DNA of 64,000 nt from Burkholderiaceae bacterium (GTDB taxonomy: Bacteria > Pseudomonadota > Gammaproteobacteria > Burkholderiales > Burkholderiaceae_B), in assembly GCA_023653055.1 (NCBI GenBank), contig JAMNXR010000012.1, positions 1 through 64,000 on the forward strand, given 5' to 3'. The notes beneath the pieces are model-generated. The model was not told the DNA's origin, made no database searches, and saw only the letters and a list, made by a program, of their open reading frames with translations. Below, one piece after another: positions 42,442-54,413 of the stretch (position 1 is its first letter; each line of letters starts with the position of its first letter). The position numbers and the translations under genes were made by a program.

Positions 42442-43509
42442 ATGAGTGAGTTGCAAATCTCTCTGATAGTGATCGGTGCAGCAATTATCGTTTTGCTGCT
42501 TGGCTTTAACTGGTTTCAAGATCGTCGCGTGCGGCGTCGGATGCAGGCGCAAATGCCTGTCATTGAGCAAGATCCTTTGCTTGGGGAGTCTTTTGCGGCC
42601 GCTGAAGCGCGACGTGAACCGGGTCTTGGTGGAGGACAGTCTTTTGCACAGCCCGATGCGACTGCAGCGTTGAGCGCGATCAATGATCATCCCGACGGGG
42701 CGTTAGATGAACAAGGTCCGGATCCATCAACTGAAGTCGTGATCGAAATTACGTTTCAAGGTCCGATGTTGGGGGAAGACCTCCTGCCCTTGCTTCAGCC
42801 TCTGCGTAGCGCAGGTCGCAAAGCTGTTCGAATTTTTGCGCAAGACATCGAGGGGCAACTGGATCTTCGTTTGCATGCGAGCGGCCAATACGTCGCGGTG
42901 CATCTCGCTGTATTGCTGGCCAATCGGAGTGGGGCACTCTCTGCGATCGAATGGTCCCAAATCTGGAATCGTGCGCAGAGCTTAGCTGATCAATTAGAGT
43001 CCAATATCGAAGGGCCCGATCAGCAGTTCGTGCTGGATGCAGCATCTCGTTTGGATGACACCTGTGCCGCGCTCGATACCCAGGTCGGTTTGACCTTGCT
43101 GCTTGGTAGTATGCGGCCTGTCCCTGAGGTGACCGCAGCGGCCCAGGGAATGGGTTTTGTCCCCTTTAATGGTGGACTCGTCTGGTTGGGTGATTATGGG
43201 CTGGTGTGTTTTAGTTTGTCTCGCTCGGATGCAGAGTCTTTTGACGCGGGCATGGCGAGTGTGGATCGCCTGTCTCTGCTTTTGGATGTGCCCTGTAGTC
43301 CGGTCGATACGCGGGCCTTTGCCAAAATGTCAGAGATTGGCTTTGAACTGGCACGACGGATTGGCGGTGAACTGGTAGATGATCAATTGCGTCCCTTGCA
43401 GCCGGGTGCTGAAGTGTCGATTGATGAGAAACTGATGACCTTGTATTCGCAGCTTGAAAAGGCGGGTTTCGCTGCGGGCAGCCCTCGCACAAGACGTGTT
43501 TTTGTATAA
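42442..43509 (+). CDS. Cell division protein ZipA-like
   Basis: N-terminal TM and basic segment (SELQISLIVIGAAIIVLLLGFNWFQDRRVRRRMQAQM), C-terminal FtsZ-binding-like domain; located between smc and ligA. Confidence 0.8.
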   Translation: MSELQISLIVIGAAIIVLLLGFNWFQDRRVRRRMQAQMPVIEQDPLLGESFAAAEARREPGLGGGQSFAQPDATAALSAINDHPDGALDEQGPDPSTEVVIEITFQGPMLGEDLLPLLQPLRSAGRKAVRIFAQDIEGQLDLRLHASGQYVAVHLAVLLANRSGALSAIEWSQIWNRAQSLADQLESNIEGPDQQFVLDAASRLDDTCAALDTQVGLTLLLGSMRPVPEVTAAAQGMGFVPFNGGLVWLGDYGLVCFSLSRSDAESFDAGMASVDRLSLLLDVPCSPVDTRAFAKMSEIGFELARRIGGELVDDQLRPLQPGAEVSIDEKLMTLYSQLEKAGFAAGSPRTRRVFV

Positions 43510-45567
<2,058 letters not shown>

Positions 45568-45576
45568 ATCCCGTGT

Positions 45577-46350
45577 TTACTGGATCTTGGCCTTGCCGCG
45601 CAGTTGAGCCTGGTAGGCTGCAAGTGCCTGTTCACGCATCATCTGCTCGAGTTCTTTGCGAACCTGATCCAATGGTGGGAACTCGACGGGACGAATGTCC
45701 ATGACTTCAATAACGTGCCAGCCAAACTGTGACTGAACAGGCTTGTCTGCCAACTGACCTTTTTTGGTGGCGGCAACAGCCTTGGCAAAAGGCTCGACAT
45801 AATTTGAGTTAGGCGCCCAACCCAGATCGCCACCTTTGGCAGCACTGCCAGTGTCTTTGGACTGTTTAGCTAACTCTTCAAACTTGGCAGATTTGTTTTT
45901 GAGCTTGTCCTGAATGTCGTTAGCCGTCTTTTCGTCTTCAACCAAGATGTGGCGAACGTTGTACTCAAACTTGTCGGCTTCAGCCTTTTTGAGTTTTTCG
46001 TATTCGGCTTTCACAGCATCATCAGTGATGGGATTCTTTTTCAGGTAGTCAGCCATCAAGGCCTGAACCAAAATGCCCTGACGTGCTAATTCGAGCTCGA
46101 TGGCGACAGCAGGATCCTTGGGGATACCAGCGGCATCAGCGGCTTGAACCATCACCTGACGGTTGATCAACTCTTGCTTGATCTGGTCGCGCATTTCTGG
46201 AGAGTCGGTCGCACCGCGTGCCACCAGCAGCTTTACAAACTGATCGACGTTCGCCTGGGTAATTGCTTTGCCATTCACGGTGGCAACATTTTGAGCATGA
46301 AGGGGTGCAACCAACACGAGTGCGGCGGCGAGCATAACGATACGTTTCAT
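45577..46350 (-). CDS. Peptidylprolyl isomerase, PpiC/parvulin type (Par27-like)
   Basis: Signal peptide; VRHILVEDEKTANDIQDKLKN, GGDLGWAPNSNYVEPFAKAV, QSQFGWHVIEVMDIRP. Confidence 0.92.
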   Translation of the reverse strand: MKRIVMLAAALVLVAPLHAQNVATVNGKAITQANVDQFVKLLVARGATDSPEMRDQIKQELINRQVMVQAADAAGIPKDPAVAIELELARQGILVQALMADYLKKNPITDDAVKAEYEKLKKAEADKFEYNVRHILVEDEKTANDIQDKLKNKSAKFEELAKQSKDTGSAAKGGDLGWAPNSNYVEPFAKAVAATKKGQLADKPVQSQFGWHVIEVMDIRPVEFPPLDQVRKELEQMMREQALAAYQAQLRGKAKIQ

Positions 46351-46631
46351 GAATTTCCTTTGGAAGGCGCCCGAGTGGTCAGCGCAAGCGCATGAATCGG
46401 GTGTGGGATTAAATCGCGCAAAAGATCATACACCAGCCGATGTTGCGCAATCATCGGACGGTGATTAAAACATTCAGCCACGATCGTGGCACGAAAGTGA
46501 CTGGCATTGCCTGGGTTGCCAGAGTGACCAGCATGAAGATGTGACTCGTCAACGATATCGAGTTCGAGGGCATTGAGCGGAGCAAGACGCTCGCGCAGCA
46601 AGGTCATGTGAGGATTGATTGTGCCGCTCAC
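46347..46631 (-). CDS. BolA family protein
   Basis: LNALELDIVDESHLHAGHSGNPGNASHFRATIVAECFNHRPMIAQHRLVYDLL. Confidence 0.92.
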   Translation of the reverse strand: MSGTINPHMTLLRERLAPLNALELDIVDESHLHAGHSGNPGNASHFRATIVAECFNHRPMIAQHRLVYDLLRDLIPHPIHALALTTRAPSKGNS

Positions 46632-47215
46632 GGTTTGTTTTCCTTGGCATCCGATCCAACTGACACGTCTTTAGGTTCGTCCTGCTGCATGTGTTTTCCG
46701 AGCCAAACGGATTGTGCGATCACAAAGACAATCAAGAGTGCCATTAAGCCAAAGACCTTAAAGTTGACCCACTGATCCTGAGTGAATAATCCTGAAAATG
46801 CCACAAACAGATTCAGTCCACCCGCCACGATGAAAAAGAGTGCCCAGCTCAAGTTGAGCTTATTCCAAGCTGCGCTCGGCATGGCGACTTTTTCACCTAA
46901 TAGTTTTTGCATAAGGTTTTTGTTCATCAGGTATTTGCTGACAATCAAGACGCCACCAAATAACCAATACAGTACTGTCGGTTTCCATTTAATAAATGCA
47001 TCATTCTGAAGCCACAGTGTTGCGCCACCGAAAAATACGATGACGGCAAAGTTGACCCAGTGCATGGTTTCAATCGGTTTGCCCGTGAGCTTGATCCAAA
47101 GGATTTGTAAAACTGCTGCGGCAATGGCCACGGCTGTTGCGACATAGATGTCCGCAAATCTGTACGCTACAAAAAATAAAATAAGAGGAAACAGATCGAA
47201 GAGGAATTTTTTCAT
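46628..47215 (-). CDS. yciB: Septation protein A / YciB inner-membrane protein
   Basis: [59 protein letters not shown]. Confidence 0.94.
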   Translation of the reverse strand: MKKFLFDLFPLILFFVAYRFADIYVATAVAIAAAVLQILWIKLTGKPIETMHWVNFAVIVFFGGATLWLQNDAFIKWKPTVLYWLFGGVLIVSKYLMNKNLMQKLLGEKVAMPSAAWNKLNLSWALFFIVAGGLNLFVAFSGLFTQDQWVNFKVFGLMALLIVFVIAQSVWLGKHMQQDEPKDVSVGSDAKENKP

Positions 47216-47610
47216 GTTTTGACTGGCTCGAATGTCAGCGAAAGAGAGTTGATGCAGTAGCGCCGGCCAGTCGGGGGCGGACCATCTGGAAAAACGTGAC
47301 CTAAGTGGCTATCGCAGACATTGCACATCACCTCAGTGCGCACCATGCCGTGCGACATATCTGTCTCTTCTTTGACATTTTCAGGATCGAGTGGCTCAAA
47401 ATAACTTGGCCAGCCACAGCCTGCATCAAACTTTGTGTCCGAAGCGAATAGCGCGGTTCCACAGCCTACGCAGCGATAAATGCCGTATTCGCGGTGATCC
47501 CAATAGCGTCCCGTAAAGGCGCGCTCCGTGCCTTTTTGACGGGCAACGTAGTATTCGTCGGCGGAAAGCTGGGCTTTCCATTCAGCATCAGTTTTATGAA
47601 TTTTTGACAT
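47212..47610 (-). CDS. msrB: Peptide-methionine (R)-S-oxide reductase MsrB
   Basis: [62 protein letters not shown]. Confidence 0.97.
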   Translation of the reverse strand: MSKIHKTDAEWKAQLSADEYYVARQKGTERAFTGRYWDHREYGIYRCVGCGTALFASDTKFDAGCGWPSYFEPLDPENVKEETDMSHGMVRTEVMCNVCDSHLGHVFPDGPPPTGRRYCINSLSLTFEPVKT

Positions 47611-47663
47611 ACTTTACTTGGAGTGAGCGTTTTGGAAAAAGTTCTCATGCATAATCGTTCACC

Positions 47664-48341
47664 ATGTTAATCGAGTTTAAAAATATCTTTGTTGAGCGCG
47701 AGGACCGTCAAGCACTGGCGGACCTGAGCCTAAGCCTGTCTGAGCGTCGTATTGGGGTGATTGGCCCAAACGGCTCGGGCAAGAGTACCTTTATTCGTCT
47801 GATTAATGGCTTGTTGCTCCCGAAAACAGGACAAATTTGTGTCGATGGCCTCGATACGCGTAAAGATGTTGAAAAGATACGCAGAAAGGTCGGTTTTGTA
47901 TTCCAAAACCCTGATAACCAGATTGTCTTTCCGATCGTGAGTGAGGATATCGAATTTGGTCTCAAACGACGTGTGCCGGAGCCAACCCTCAGACGTCAAC
48001 GCGCACAAGAGGCTTTAGACCAGCTTGGCGTGCTACATCTTCAGGATCGCTCGGTACATGCCTTGTCTGGAGGCGAGAGGCAGCTAGTCGCACTCGCGGG
48101 CGTGCTGGCGACTCAGCCTGAGATCTTGGTGTTTGACGAACCCACCACACAACTGGATTTGCGTCTGCGTAATCGCTTTGAGCAGCATCTGGCATCGTTG
48201 ACGCAAGCGGCGGTGATTGTCAGTCATGACTTAGCGTTGATGGGCACCATGGATCGTGTGCTGGTGCTCAAAGACGGACGACTCGCGTTTGATGGTGCAC
48301 CCGATGCGGCTTGCGCCTGGTATCGGACGCACTGCAGCTGA
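47664..48341 (+). CDS. bioM: Energy-coupling factor ATPase (BioM/CbiO-like)
   Basis: IGPNGSGKSTFIRLINGL, VFQNPDNQIVFPIVSEDIEFG, LSGGERQLVALAGVL; next to BioN and BioY. Confidence 0.9.
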   Translation: MLIEFKNIFVEREDRQALADLSLSLSERRIGVIGPNGSGKSTFIRLINGLLLPKTGQICVDGLDTRKDVEKIRRKVGFVFQNPDNQIVFPIVSEDIEFGLKRRVPEPTLRRQRAQEALDQLGVLHLQDRSVHALSGGERQLVALAGVLATQPEILVFDEPTTQLDLRLRNRFEQHLASLTQAAVIVSHDLALMGTMDRVLVLKDGRLAFDGAPDAACAWYRTHCS

Positions 48342-48931
48342 TGGGCTCATTTTATTTTCCGGGCGATAGTTGGCTGCACCATAGGGCGGCAGGTCAAAAG
48401 CTTTTACTGCTGATGCTGGCCGGAGGGGGCTTGATGTGGGTGCATGACTGGCGCATCCTTGCCGCAGTCGTTTGCATTGTATTGTTGTTACTGCAGCAGT
48501 CAGGTGTACGCTTCCGACAACTGTGGCAGCACATTCGTGCCTTAAGCTGGCTGGTATTGGCGCTCGTCGTCTTTACAGCGTTCGTGCAGTCACTCCCTGC
48601 GGCCCTAGAGGTGGGTCTACGCATGACGGCGCTGCTCTTGGCGGCGTTGTTGGTGTCGATGACGACCTCAATCGCTAAAATGATGGAAGTCTTGATTTGG
48701 TTACTACAACCCTTTCAAGCGCTGGGTTATGTCAACAGCGAGCGTGTGGCGCTTGTTTTTGGACTCACCCTGCGACTGATTCCCGAGCTGAGTTTGCAAT
48801 GGCATGAGATTCGTGAGGCACAGGCCGCACGTGGCCTAAAAGCAAATCCTCTTACAATGGGCGTGCCGATGTTGTTGCGAACGCTCAAGCGCGCGCAGGA
48901 AATTGCTGACGCACTAGATGCTAGGCAATAA
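48341..48931 (+). CDS. bioN: Energy-coupling factor transmembrane protein (BioN/CbiQ-like)
   Basis: SERVALVFGLTLRLIPELSLQWHEIREAQAARGL; start overlaps bioM stop. Confidence 0.87.
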   Translation: MGSFYFPGDSWLHHRAAGQKLLLLMLAGGGLMWVHDWRILAAVVCIVLLLLQQSGVRFRQLWQHIRALSWLVLALVVFTAFVQSLPAALEVGLRMTALLLAALLVSMTTSIAKMMEVLIWLLQPFQALGYVNSERVALVFGLTLRLIPELSLQWHEIREAQAARGLKANPLTMGVPMLLRTLKRAQEIADALDARQ

Positions 48932-48979
48932 CGCGTCTGACAAATGTTCGATCACCTCATTCTGGGTGATTCTTGCTCA

Positions 48980-49570
48980 ATGACCGGAATACCGATGTTA
49001 AACACTAAAGATCTCGTGCTGGTTGCACTTTTTACCGCAATGATTATTGTGCTGGGTCTGATTCCACCCGTGCCCGTGCCTTGGGTGCCAGTTCCCGTCA
49101 CGTTACAAACCTTTGGGGTGATGCTGGCCGGCTTGATATTGGGTCCCTGGCGGGGTGGGCTGGTGGTGTTGACCTATGTGCTGATCGCGATGATCGGAAT
49201 CCCTGTATTGCCAGGTGGACGTGCTGGACTCGCGGTTCTGGCGGGTCCGACAGGTGGGTTTTTGTTGGGGATGATTCCTGGCGCTGTGGTCACGGGCTGG
49301 CTGGCCGGACGGCTAAAGACAAATCGTGCTGGCAGTGGACAGCAGGGGTGGTCCGCTGCAGCCCCTCAGGTCTTTCGTTGTTGGTTAGCGGGTGTGGCGG
49401 GAGGCATGGTGGTGGTCTATGCCGTCGGCATTCCATGGCTTGCCATTGTCACGGGCATGGGATTGACCAAAGCAGTCTGGGCAATCGCAGTGTTTATTCC
49501 CGGTGATTTGCTAAAAGCCCTGATCGCGGGCATCGTCGCACAACGTGTGCGACGACTCGCTCTCGTTTAA
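48980..49570 (+). CDS. bioY: Biotin transporter BioY
   Basis: PVPWVPVPVTLQTFGVMLAGLILGPWRGGLVVLTYVLIAMIGIPVLPGGRAGLAVLAGPTGGFLLGM. Confidence 0.95.
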   Translation: MTGIPMLNTKDLVLVALFTAMIIVLGLIPPVPVPWVPVPVTLQTFGVMLAGLILGPWRGGLVVLTYVLIAMIGIPVLPGGRAGLAVLAGPTGGFLLGMIPGAVVTGWLAGRLKTNRAGSGQQGWSAAAPQVFRCWLAGVAGGMVVVYAVGIPWLAIVTGMGLTKAVWAIAVFIPGDLLKALIAGIVAQRVRRLALV

Positions 49571-50553
49571 TTTTGCTTGAGCGCTTTACGTCGCTCAAGC
49601 CAGGCACCAAACTCTCCAACGATTCCGCGGCGGAAAGCCAAGACGCAGATCACGAAAATCAGTCCGATCACAATCGAGACAGATTCACCGAGTCGTTGAA
49701 ACCATTCGATCCCAGTCCAACCCGTGAGTGTCGCGCCGAGCTCGCCTACTTTGTTTTCTAGCAAGACCACGATAAACGCACCAATGACTGGACCGATGAG
49801 TGTGCCGAGGCCGCCAATCAGCGTCATCAAGATCACGAGTCCAGACATTTGCCACGTTGCATCGGTGAGCGTCGCAGAAACAAAAATCAACATCTTGGTC
49901 GAGCCTGCAAGGCCCGCCAACATGGCGGATAAGACAAAGGCCAACAGTTTGAAGCGATCAACGTCATAGCCAAGTGAAATGGCACGTGCTTCATTTTCTC
50001 GAATGGCTTTGAGGACTTGTCCAAAAGGAGAGTGCACGGTGCGCCATATGATAAAAAAGCCCAAGACAAAAATACCCATCACCACGTAGTAGAGATTGAA
50101 GTCGCTTTTTAAATCAATCAAACCAAACAAGGTACCCCTAGGCACGCCTTGCAGGCCATCCTCGCCACCCGTGAAATTGGCTTGCAAGAAAAAGAAATAC
50201 ACCATTTGTGACAATGCCAAGGTGATCATCGCAAAATAGATCCCGCTACGTCGAATGGCGATGGCTCCCATCGCAAGTCCGAGTATGCCGGCCACGAGCA
50301 CACCAAAGGCAAGCCCTACTTCTGTAGGAAAGCCCCAGAGCTTGATTGCATGTCCCGAGGCGTAGGCAGCACTCCCCAAAAAGGCTGCGTGACCGAAGGA
50401 AAGTAGGCCTGTAAAGCCCAGTAGCAGGTTAAAGGCGCAGGCAAACAGCGCATAGCACATGATCTTCATGACGAAGACGGGATAAATGCCCGTCAAGGGT
50501 ATGAGCGCTAAAAGGATCAGTGCCAGTAAATAGCCGAGATTCTGACGATTCAT
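49567..50553 (-). CDS. livM: Branched-chain amino acid ABC transporter permease LivM
   Basis: FNLLLGFTGLLSFGHAAFLGSAAYASG, LKAIRENEARAISLGYDVDRFKLLAFVLSAMLAGLAG. Confidence 0.93.
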   Translation of the reverse strand: MNRQNLGYLLALILLALIPLTGIYPVFVMKIMCYALFACAFNLLLGFTGLLSFGHAAFLGSAAYASGHAIKLWGFPTEVGLAFGVLVAGILGLAMGAIAIRRSGIYFAMITLALSQMVYFFFLQANFTGGEDGLQGVPRGTLFGLIDLKSDFNLYYVVMGIFVLGFFIIWRTVHSPFGQVLKAIRENEARAISLGYDVDRFKLLAFVLSAMLAGLAGSTKMLIFVSATLTDATWQMSGLVILMTLIGGLGTLIGPVIGAFIVVLLENKVGELGATLTGWTGIEWFQRLGESVSIVIGLIFVICVLAFRRGIVGEFGAWLERRKALKQN

Positions 50554-51437
50554 TTTTCTTTTCCAAACAAACCGGCTGGGCGAATCAATAAGACAATCGC
50601 CATGATAATAAACACAACTGTACTTGAGGCCTCAGGCCAAAAAACTTTAGTCAGTCCTTCGATCACGCCAAGTCCAAGACCTGTCACGATCGCGCCAAGT
50701 ATCGAGCCCATTCCACCAATCACCACAACGGCGAACACCACAATAATCAAGTTTGATCCCATCAGCGGTGAAACTTGAATAATGGGGGCGGCTAACACGC
50801 CTGCAAAACCTGCCAGAGCGACGCCAAAGCCATAGGTTAAGGTGATCATGAGCGGCACATTGACACCAAAGGCTTCTACGAGGCGAGGATTTTCAGTACC
50901 GGCGCGCAACAATGCGCCGAGCCGTGTGCGTTCAATCACGAACCAAGTAATCAGGCAAACCGTGAGCGAGGCCACAACGACCCAAGCACGATAATTTGGC
51001 AGCATCATGAAGCCGAGATTCGTGGCACCCCGAAGTGCTTCGGGCGAAGAGTATGGCTGCCCTGAGGCGCCATAGAAACTGCGGAATAATCCCTCGATGA
51101 GCAGCGTGATACCAAAGGTCAGTAACAGACCATACAGGTGATCGAGTTTGTAGAGGTGTTTTAAGAGAAACTTTTCAATCAGGATACCGAAGAGGCCAAC
51201 CAAGATCGGAGCCACTATCAGCATGACCCAGTAGTTCAAGCCTAAATAATTCAGTCCCATCCAGGCAAGAAAAGCGCCCAACATGTACAAAGCGCCATGT
51301 GCAAAATTGATCACGTTGAGTAAGCCGAAAATGACGGCGAGACCCAGCGACAAAATGGCGTAGAAAGAGCCGTTTACCAGGCCCAGCAAAAGCTGTCCCA
51401 GAAACGCTTGCAAGGGAATACCAAAAATAGTGATCAT
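50550..51437 (-). CDS. livH: Branched-chain amino acid ABC transporter permease LivH
   Basis: GLVNGSFYAILSLGLAVIFGLLNVINFAHGALYMLGAF. Confidence 0.93.
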   Translation of the reverse strand: MITIFGIPLQAFLGQLLLGLVNGSFYAILSLGLAVIFGLLNVINFAHGALYMLGAFLAWMGLNYLGLNYWVMLIVAPILVGLFGILIEKFLLKHLYKLDHLYGLLLTFGITLLIEGLFRSFYGASGQPYSSPEALRGATNLGFMMLPNYRAWVVVASLTVCLITWFVIERTRLGALLRAGTENPRLVEAFGVNVPLMITLTYGFGVALAGFAGVLAAPIIQVSPLMGSNLIIVVFAVVVIGGMGSILGAIVTGLGLGVIEGLTKVFWPEASSTVVFIIMAIVLLIRPAGLFGKEK

Positions 51438-51517
51438 CGTCTGCCTACTTCATCAAGCCTATTGTCAGAACAGCTTTAATGCCCCCGGGCACCATGTGCA
51501 ACGGGGGCAAGGTCTGA

Positions 51518-52729
51518 TTATTTCTTGACGAGTTTGCAAGTGGACTCAGACAACTTGGTGAAAACCTCTTCACCAGGCAACACAGCGATTTGCTTGTAGT
51601 AGTCCCAAGGTCCTTTGGACTCGCTTGGCTTTTTGACTTCCATCAAGAACATGTCGTGCACCATACGACCATCTTCGCGGACGTAGCCGTTTTTGGCAAA
51701 CATATCATTGACTTTATTGGACTTCATCCATTTCATGACGGTATCGCCGTCATCGCTACCCGTTGCTTTAATCGCGTTGAGATAGAACGATACAGCGGAG
51801 TAGTCACCGGCTTGAATCATTGAAGGCTTACGTTTAACGCGCGCCTCAAATTTCTTGGACCAAGCACGGGTTTCGTCGTTTTGATCCCAGTACCAGCCGT
51901 CGGTAAATTGCATGCCTTGTGTAGCTTGCAAACCAAGTGAATGGATGTCATTGATGAAAATCAACAGGCCAGCCATTTTCATGGTCTTGCCGATGCCAAA
52001 CTCGTTTGCAGCTTTGATCGAGTTGATCGTGTCGCCACCCGCATTTGCAAGGCCCAAAATTTGTGCTTTGGAGCTCTGTGCCTGGAGCAGGAAGGATGAG
52101 AAGTCGGAGGAGTTCAGCGGTGCGCGCACTTGGCCTTTGACTTCGCCACCAGCCTCTCTGACAACCTTGGCGGTATCACGCTCAAGCGCATGGCCAAATG
52201 CATAGTCCGCAGTCAAGAAATACCAGCTCTTGCCGCCGGCTTTCACCACAGCAGAACCCGTGCCGCGTGCGAGTGCGACGGTGTCATAGGCCCAGTGAAT
52301 CGTGTAGGGCGTGCACTGTGAGCCTGTCAGGTCAGAAGCAGCGGCGCCAATGGCAAAAAACGGCTTTTTCTTTTCAGCGGCAATGCCTGCCAGCGCCAAG
52401 TTGACGCCAGAGTTGGTGCCACCAATCAGCATGTCGATTTTTTGCTGGTCGAACCATTCACGGGCGCGTGCGGCAGCAACGTCCGCTTTGTTTTGATGGT
52501 CAGCAAAAACGAGTTCAATTTTTTTACCGTTGATCTCACCACCTGCATCAGCAATTGCCATGCGGGCAGCTTCGATGCCGCCTGCGCCGTCGATATCGGA
52601 ATAGACGCTAGCCATGTCGGTGATGAAGCCGATACGGATGACGTTGTCAGACACGTTTGCTTGTGCGGTGTGACCGACAAGTCCGAGGCCTGCCATCATC
52701 AACGAAGCACTTAGGGTACGAAGTTTCAT
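51518..52729 (-). CDS. Branched-chain amino acid-type ABC transporter substrate-binding protein
   Basis: Signal peptide; VIRIGFITDMASVYSDIDGAGGIEAARMAIADAGGEINGKKIELVFADHQNKADVAA. Confidence 0.93.
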   Translation of the reverse strand: MKLRTLSASLMMAGLGLVGHTAQANVSDNVIRIGFITDMASVYSDIDGAGGIEAARMAIADAGGEINGKKIELVFADHQNKADVAAARAREWFDQQKIDMLIGGTNSGVNLALAGIAAEKKKPFFAIGAAASDLTGSQCTPYTIHWAYDTVALARGTGSAVVKAGGKSWYFLTADYAFGHALERDTAKVVREAGGEVKGQVRAPLNSSDFSSFLLQAQSSKAQILGLANAGGDTINSIKAANEFGIGKTMKMAGLLIFINDIHSLGLQATQGMQFTDGWYWDQNDETRAWSKKFEARVKRKPSMIQAGDYSAVSFYLNAIKATGSDDGDTVMKWMKSNKVNDMFAKNGYVREDGRMVHDMFLMEVKKPSESKGPWDYYKQIAVLPGEEVFTKLSESTCKLVKK

Positions 52730-52802
52730 TTAATTCTCCTGGGGTTCGCTGCTTGAAAATTTTCTTGGTTTAAAAAAGTGTGTCATGCTTGTTTAAGTTA
52801 GG

Positions 52803-52857
52803 TTTTTTACGCGCTTAAAATTTTTAAATGCGTAAAAGATTTTTAAACGCCTAAAAG
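52803..52857. repeat. AT-rich tandem repeat at the livF 3' end / livK upstream region
   Basis: TTTTTAAATGCGTAAAAG (52821-52838) and TTTTTAAACGCCTAAAAG (52840-52857) match 16/18; a more degenerate unit TTTTTTACGCGCTTAAAA precedes at 52803-52820. Confidence 0.7.
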
Positions 52858-53553
52858 TTCAGTTAATACAGATTGTTTTTCTTTGAGGTCTTTGGCATCA
52901 AAGTGCTCGACGATTTGCCCATGTTCCATGACATAAAAACGATCAGCCAACGGTGCGGCAAAACGGAAGTTTTGTTCGACCATGATAATGGTGTAACCCT
53001 TGGCTTTGAGCATCTTGATCATGCGTGCGAGTGCTTGCACAATGACAGGCGCCAAGCCTTCTGAAATCTCGTCGAGTAAAAGTAGATTGGCACCGGTACG
53101 CAAAATGCGTGCGACGGCAAGCATTTGTTGTTCCCCTCCAGAAAGACGTGTGCCGGGTGAGTGTCTACGTTCCAATAGGTTGGGGAACATCTCGTAAATC
53201 TCAGCCAGCGACATGCCGCCACCCGCGACACCCACAGGGGGTGGCAACAGCAGGTTTTCTTCGCAGGACAAACTCGCAAAAATACCGCGCTCTTCTGGAC
53301 AATAACCGATGCCGAGGTGCGCGATCTTAAAGGTGGCCATGTCGATGGCTTCTTGACCGTGGATCCGCACAGAGCCTTTACGGGAGCCAGTTAAACCGAG
53401 GATTGCGCGTAGAGTCGTTGTACGACCGGCACCATTACGTCCCAGCAAGGTCACAACTTCGCCTTTGTTGACGGTTAAATTGACGCCATGCAGAATATGA
53501 GATTCACCGTACCACGCATGCAGGTTATTGATTTCGAGTGCGGCATTGCTCAT
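52843..53553 (-). CDS. livF: Branched-chain amino acid ABC transporter ATP-binding protein LivF
   Basis: LHAWYGESHILHGVNLTVNKGEVVTLLGRNGAGRTTTLRAI, LSGGEQQMLAVARIL, LLLLDEISEGLAP. Confidence 0.93.
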   Translation of the reverse strand: MSNAALEINNLHAWYGESHILHGVNLTVNKGEVVTLLGRNGAGRTTTLRAILGLTGSRKGSVRIHGQEAIDMATFKIAHLGIGYCPEERGIFASLSCEENLLLPPPVGVAGGGMSLAEIYEMFPNLLERRHSPGTRLSGGEQQMLAVARILRTGANLLLLDEISEGLAPVIVQALARMIKMLKAKGYTIIMVEQNFRFAAPLADRFYVMEHGQIVEHFDAKDLKEKQSVLTELLGV

Positions 53554-54323
53554 CCGTGTGCTCCCTCAAGTTCGCCCTCTGTGGTCCCCATGTAGGCTTC
53601 CATCACGGCAGGGTCTTTTGAGACGTGTGCGTAGTTGCCCTCGGCCAACACCGATCCACGCGCCAACACGGTGATGGTATCTGCAATGGATGAAACCACA
53701 TTCATGTTGTGTTCAACCATCAAAATGGTGCGGCCAACGCTCACGCGTTTGATGAGTTGCGTCACGCGATCGACATCTTCGTGTCCCATGCCTTGGGTGG
53801 GTTCGTCCAGAAGCATGAGTTCAGGCTCCATGGCCAGCGTGGTGGCGATCTCCAGGGCTCTTTTGCGGCCATAGGGAAGGTTGACTGTCATTTCATCCGC
53901 AAACGCGCCGAGATCAACTTGTTCTAGGAGTTCGCGTGCACGCTCGTTTAGGGCGTTTAAACGCTTGTCGCTTTGCCAAAAATGAAAGGAGAGCCCCGTC
54001 TCGCGCTGCAAGCCAATGCGAACATTTTCAAGGACAGATAAATGTGGAAAAACGGCAGAGATTTGAAACGAGCGAATAATGCCTCTGCGTGCAATGTTTG
54101 CAGGCGTGTCGCGGGTGATGTCCGTGCCGTTAAATAAGATACGGCCGCGTGTTGGCGTTAGAAATTTGGTGAGTAAGTTAAAACACGTCGTTTTTCCAGC
54201 ACCATTTGGACCGATCAAGGCATGGATTTGTCCGCGTTGAACTTGGAGAGAGACGTCATTGACCGCGATAAAACCACGGAATTCTTTGGTGAGCTTTTGC
54301 GTCTCAAGAATGATGTCTTGCAT
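53550..54323 (-). CDS. livG: Branched-chain amino acid ABC transporter ATP-binding protein LivG
   Basis: ALIGPNGAGKTTCFNLLTKFLTPTRG, LPYGRKRALEIATTLAMEPELMLLDEPTQGM. Confidence 0.94.
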   Translation of the reverse strand: MQDIILETQKLTKEFRGFIAVNDVSLQVQRGQIHALIGPNGAGKTTCFNLLTKFLTPTRGRILFNGTDITRDTPANIARRGIIRSFQISAVFPHLSVLENVRIGLQRETGLSFHFWQSDKRLNALNERARELLEQVDLGAFADEMTVNLPYGRKRALEIATTLAMEPELMLLDEPTQGMGHEDVDRVTQLIKRVSVGRTILMVEHNMNVVSSIADTITVLARGSVLAEGNYAHVSKDPAVMEAYMGTTEGELEGAHG

Positions 54324-54413
54324 ACAGCCACCTACTTAAATTGTTAAACCTTTAATCCCTAAGTATCGCGCAGTTTGCTTTTTTTTTTCAATTCGGGTTT
54401 GCCTTAGGAGGCG

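Noticed and set aside
53953-53964. Perfect 12-bp palindrome GCGTTTAAACGC inside livG
   Set aside because: Within coding sequence; several such 12-bp palindromes are expected by chance in 64 kb.
54379-54388. Homopolymer run of 10 T upstream of livG
   Set aside because: No GC-rich stem adjacent for a terminator and non-coding, so no evidence of phase variation or function beyond a homopolymer.
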